NCBI GenBank assembly: GCA_900754255.1
Contig: CAAECI010000058.1
Coordinates: 1 to 14,504 of the forward strand
Source of the DNA: an uncultured Succinivibrio sp.
Lineage (GTDB): Bacteria > Pseudomonadota > Gammaproteobacteria > Enterobacterales > Succinivibrionaceae
Direction: 5' to 3'
DNA: 14,504 bases
The notes under the pieces are model-generated. The model was not told the origin of the DNA. It made no database searches and saw nothing but the letters and a program-made list of their open reading frames with translations. A program made the translations under genes and the position numbers. Shown here piece after piece: positions 14,265-14,504 of this stretch; the first letter of the stretch is position 1, and every line of letters starts with the position of its first letter.

Positions 14265-14504
14265 ACCGTTTATTGCCTGAGCAACGGGAGAGTCTCGCGA
14301 GAAATACGATAGATATCGTCCGGGATATAAATCGATGCCTGTTAATAAAGCATCAAATAAAAATCCGAAAATGCGAGGTATCTCTCGTTTCTAATTTTAG
14401 AAAAAAGTAAAATGAAAAAATCGGCATAAATAAGCCGTTATCGAAGGGGGTAATGACGCTTATATAGAGAAAGTCGACGAAAAAAAATTAAAAAAAATGT
14501 TGAC
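14265..14504. other. Non-coding end region with palindromes and weak terminator-like hairpins
   Basis: No convincing gene. TCTCGCGAGA (14293-14302) is a perfect 10-bp palindrome, and ACGATA-GA-TATCGT (14306-14319) is a perfect inverted repeat just 4 nt beyond. A GCGAG/CTCGT hairpin (14373-14388) followed by TTCTAATTTT may end the oxidase transcript weakly. CGGC/GCCG (14422-14437) with a T-run on the minus strand could terminate a leftward transcript from beyond the window. The window ends in TTGAC. Confidence 0.45.

Noticed and set aside
14228..14410. 60-codon frame starting inside the oxidase 3' end
   Set aside because: It starts at a TTG with no ribosome binding site, inside another gene, and shows no recognisable motif.
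1..14504. CRISPR arrays, tRNA or rRNA genes
   Set aside because: No regularly spaced direct repeats, no tRNA cloverleaf and no rRNA signature were noticed on either strand.

Overview
The window looks like chromosomal DNA from a Gram-negative gammaproteobacterium. It carries a murein (Braun-type) lipoprotein, a GlnB-type PII protein, LuxS, the LPS-heptose phosphatase GmhB and a proteobacterial MetNIQ transporter. Base composition is moderate, with AT-rich intergenic stretches. A host-associated anaerobe of the Succinivibrionaceae type would fit, but that is an impression from protein style and not a demonstrated placement.

Layout. (1) 1-3805 is an accessory segment, all on the minus strand. 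It has a large PLD-nuclease/superfamily 2 helicase running off the left edge, a truncated IS21-type istB remnant with a 32-nt near-palindrome at its broken end and a promoter, palindrome and Shine-Dalgarno left in front of it, and a SieB-like (superinfection exclusion) two-helix membrane protein with its own terminator. Together these look like the edge of a small defence or mobile-element region. (2) 3999-6114 is a tight plus-strand operon: glnB, a lipoprotein resembling a lytic transglycosylase that lacks the catalytic glutamate, luxS and gmhB. A good promoter is followed by a terminator-like hairpin inside the leader. (3) 6421-6648 is lpp, with an AT-rich upstream region, a hairpin at the predicted 5' end of its mRNA and a strong terminator. 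(4) 6823-9309 is a membrane hybrid histidine kinase whose ATPase and receiver domains look intact but whose phosphoacceptor histidine is replaced by alanine. (5) 9310-9763 is non-coding, with a long inverted repeat and a consensus-like promoter for metN. (6) 9764-12372 is the metN-metI-metQ methionine importer. (7) 12369-14264 holds a PAT/MddA-like GNAT acetyltransferase, convergent with metQ and sharing its TTAA stop, and a divergent FAD-dependent amine/amino-acid oxidase. (8) 14265-14504 is non-coding with two palindromes.

Working together: metNIQ, the acetyltransferase and the oxidase could form a methionine-derivative uptake and detoxification (or D-methionine salvage) neighbourhood. The glnB operon mixes nitrogen signalling, AI-2/methyl-cycle, LPS and cell-wall functions and is probably a co-transcription unit rather than a pathway. 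The most unusual items are the His-less hybrid kinase, the active-site-less transglycosylase-like lipoprotein co-transcribed with glnB/luxS, and the terminator-like leader of glnB.
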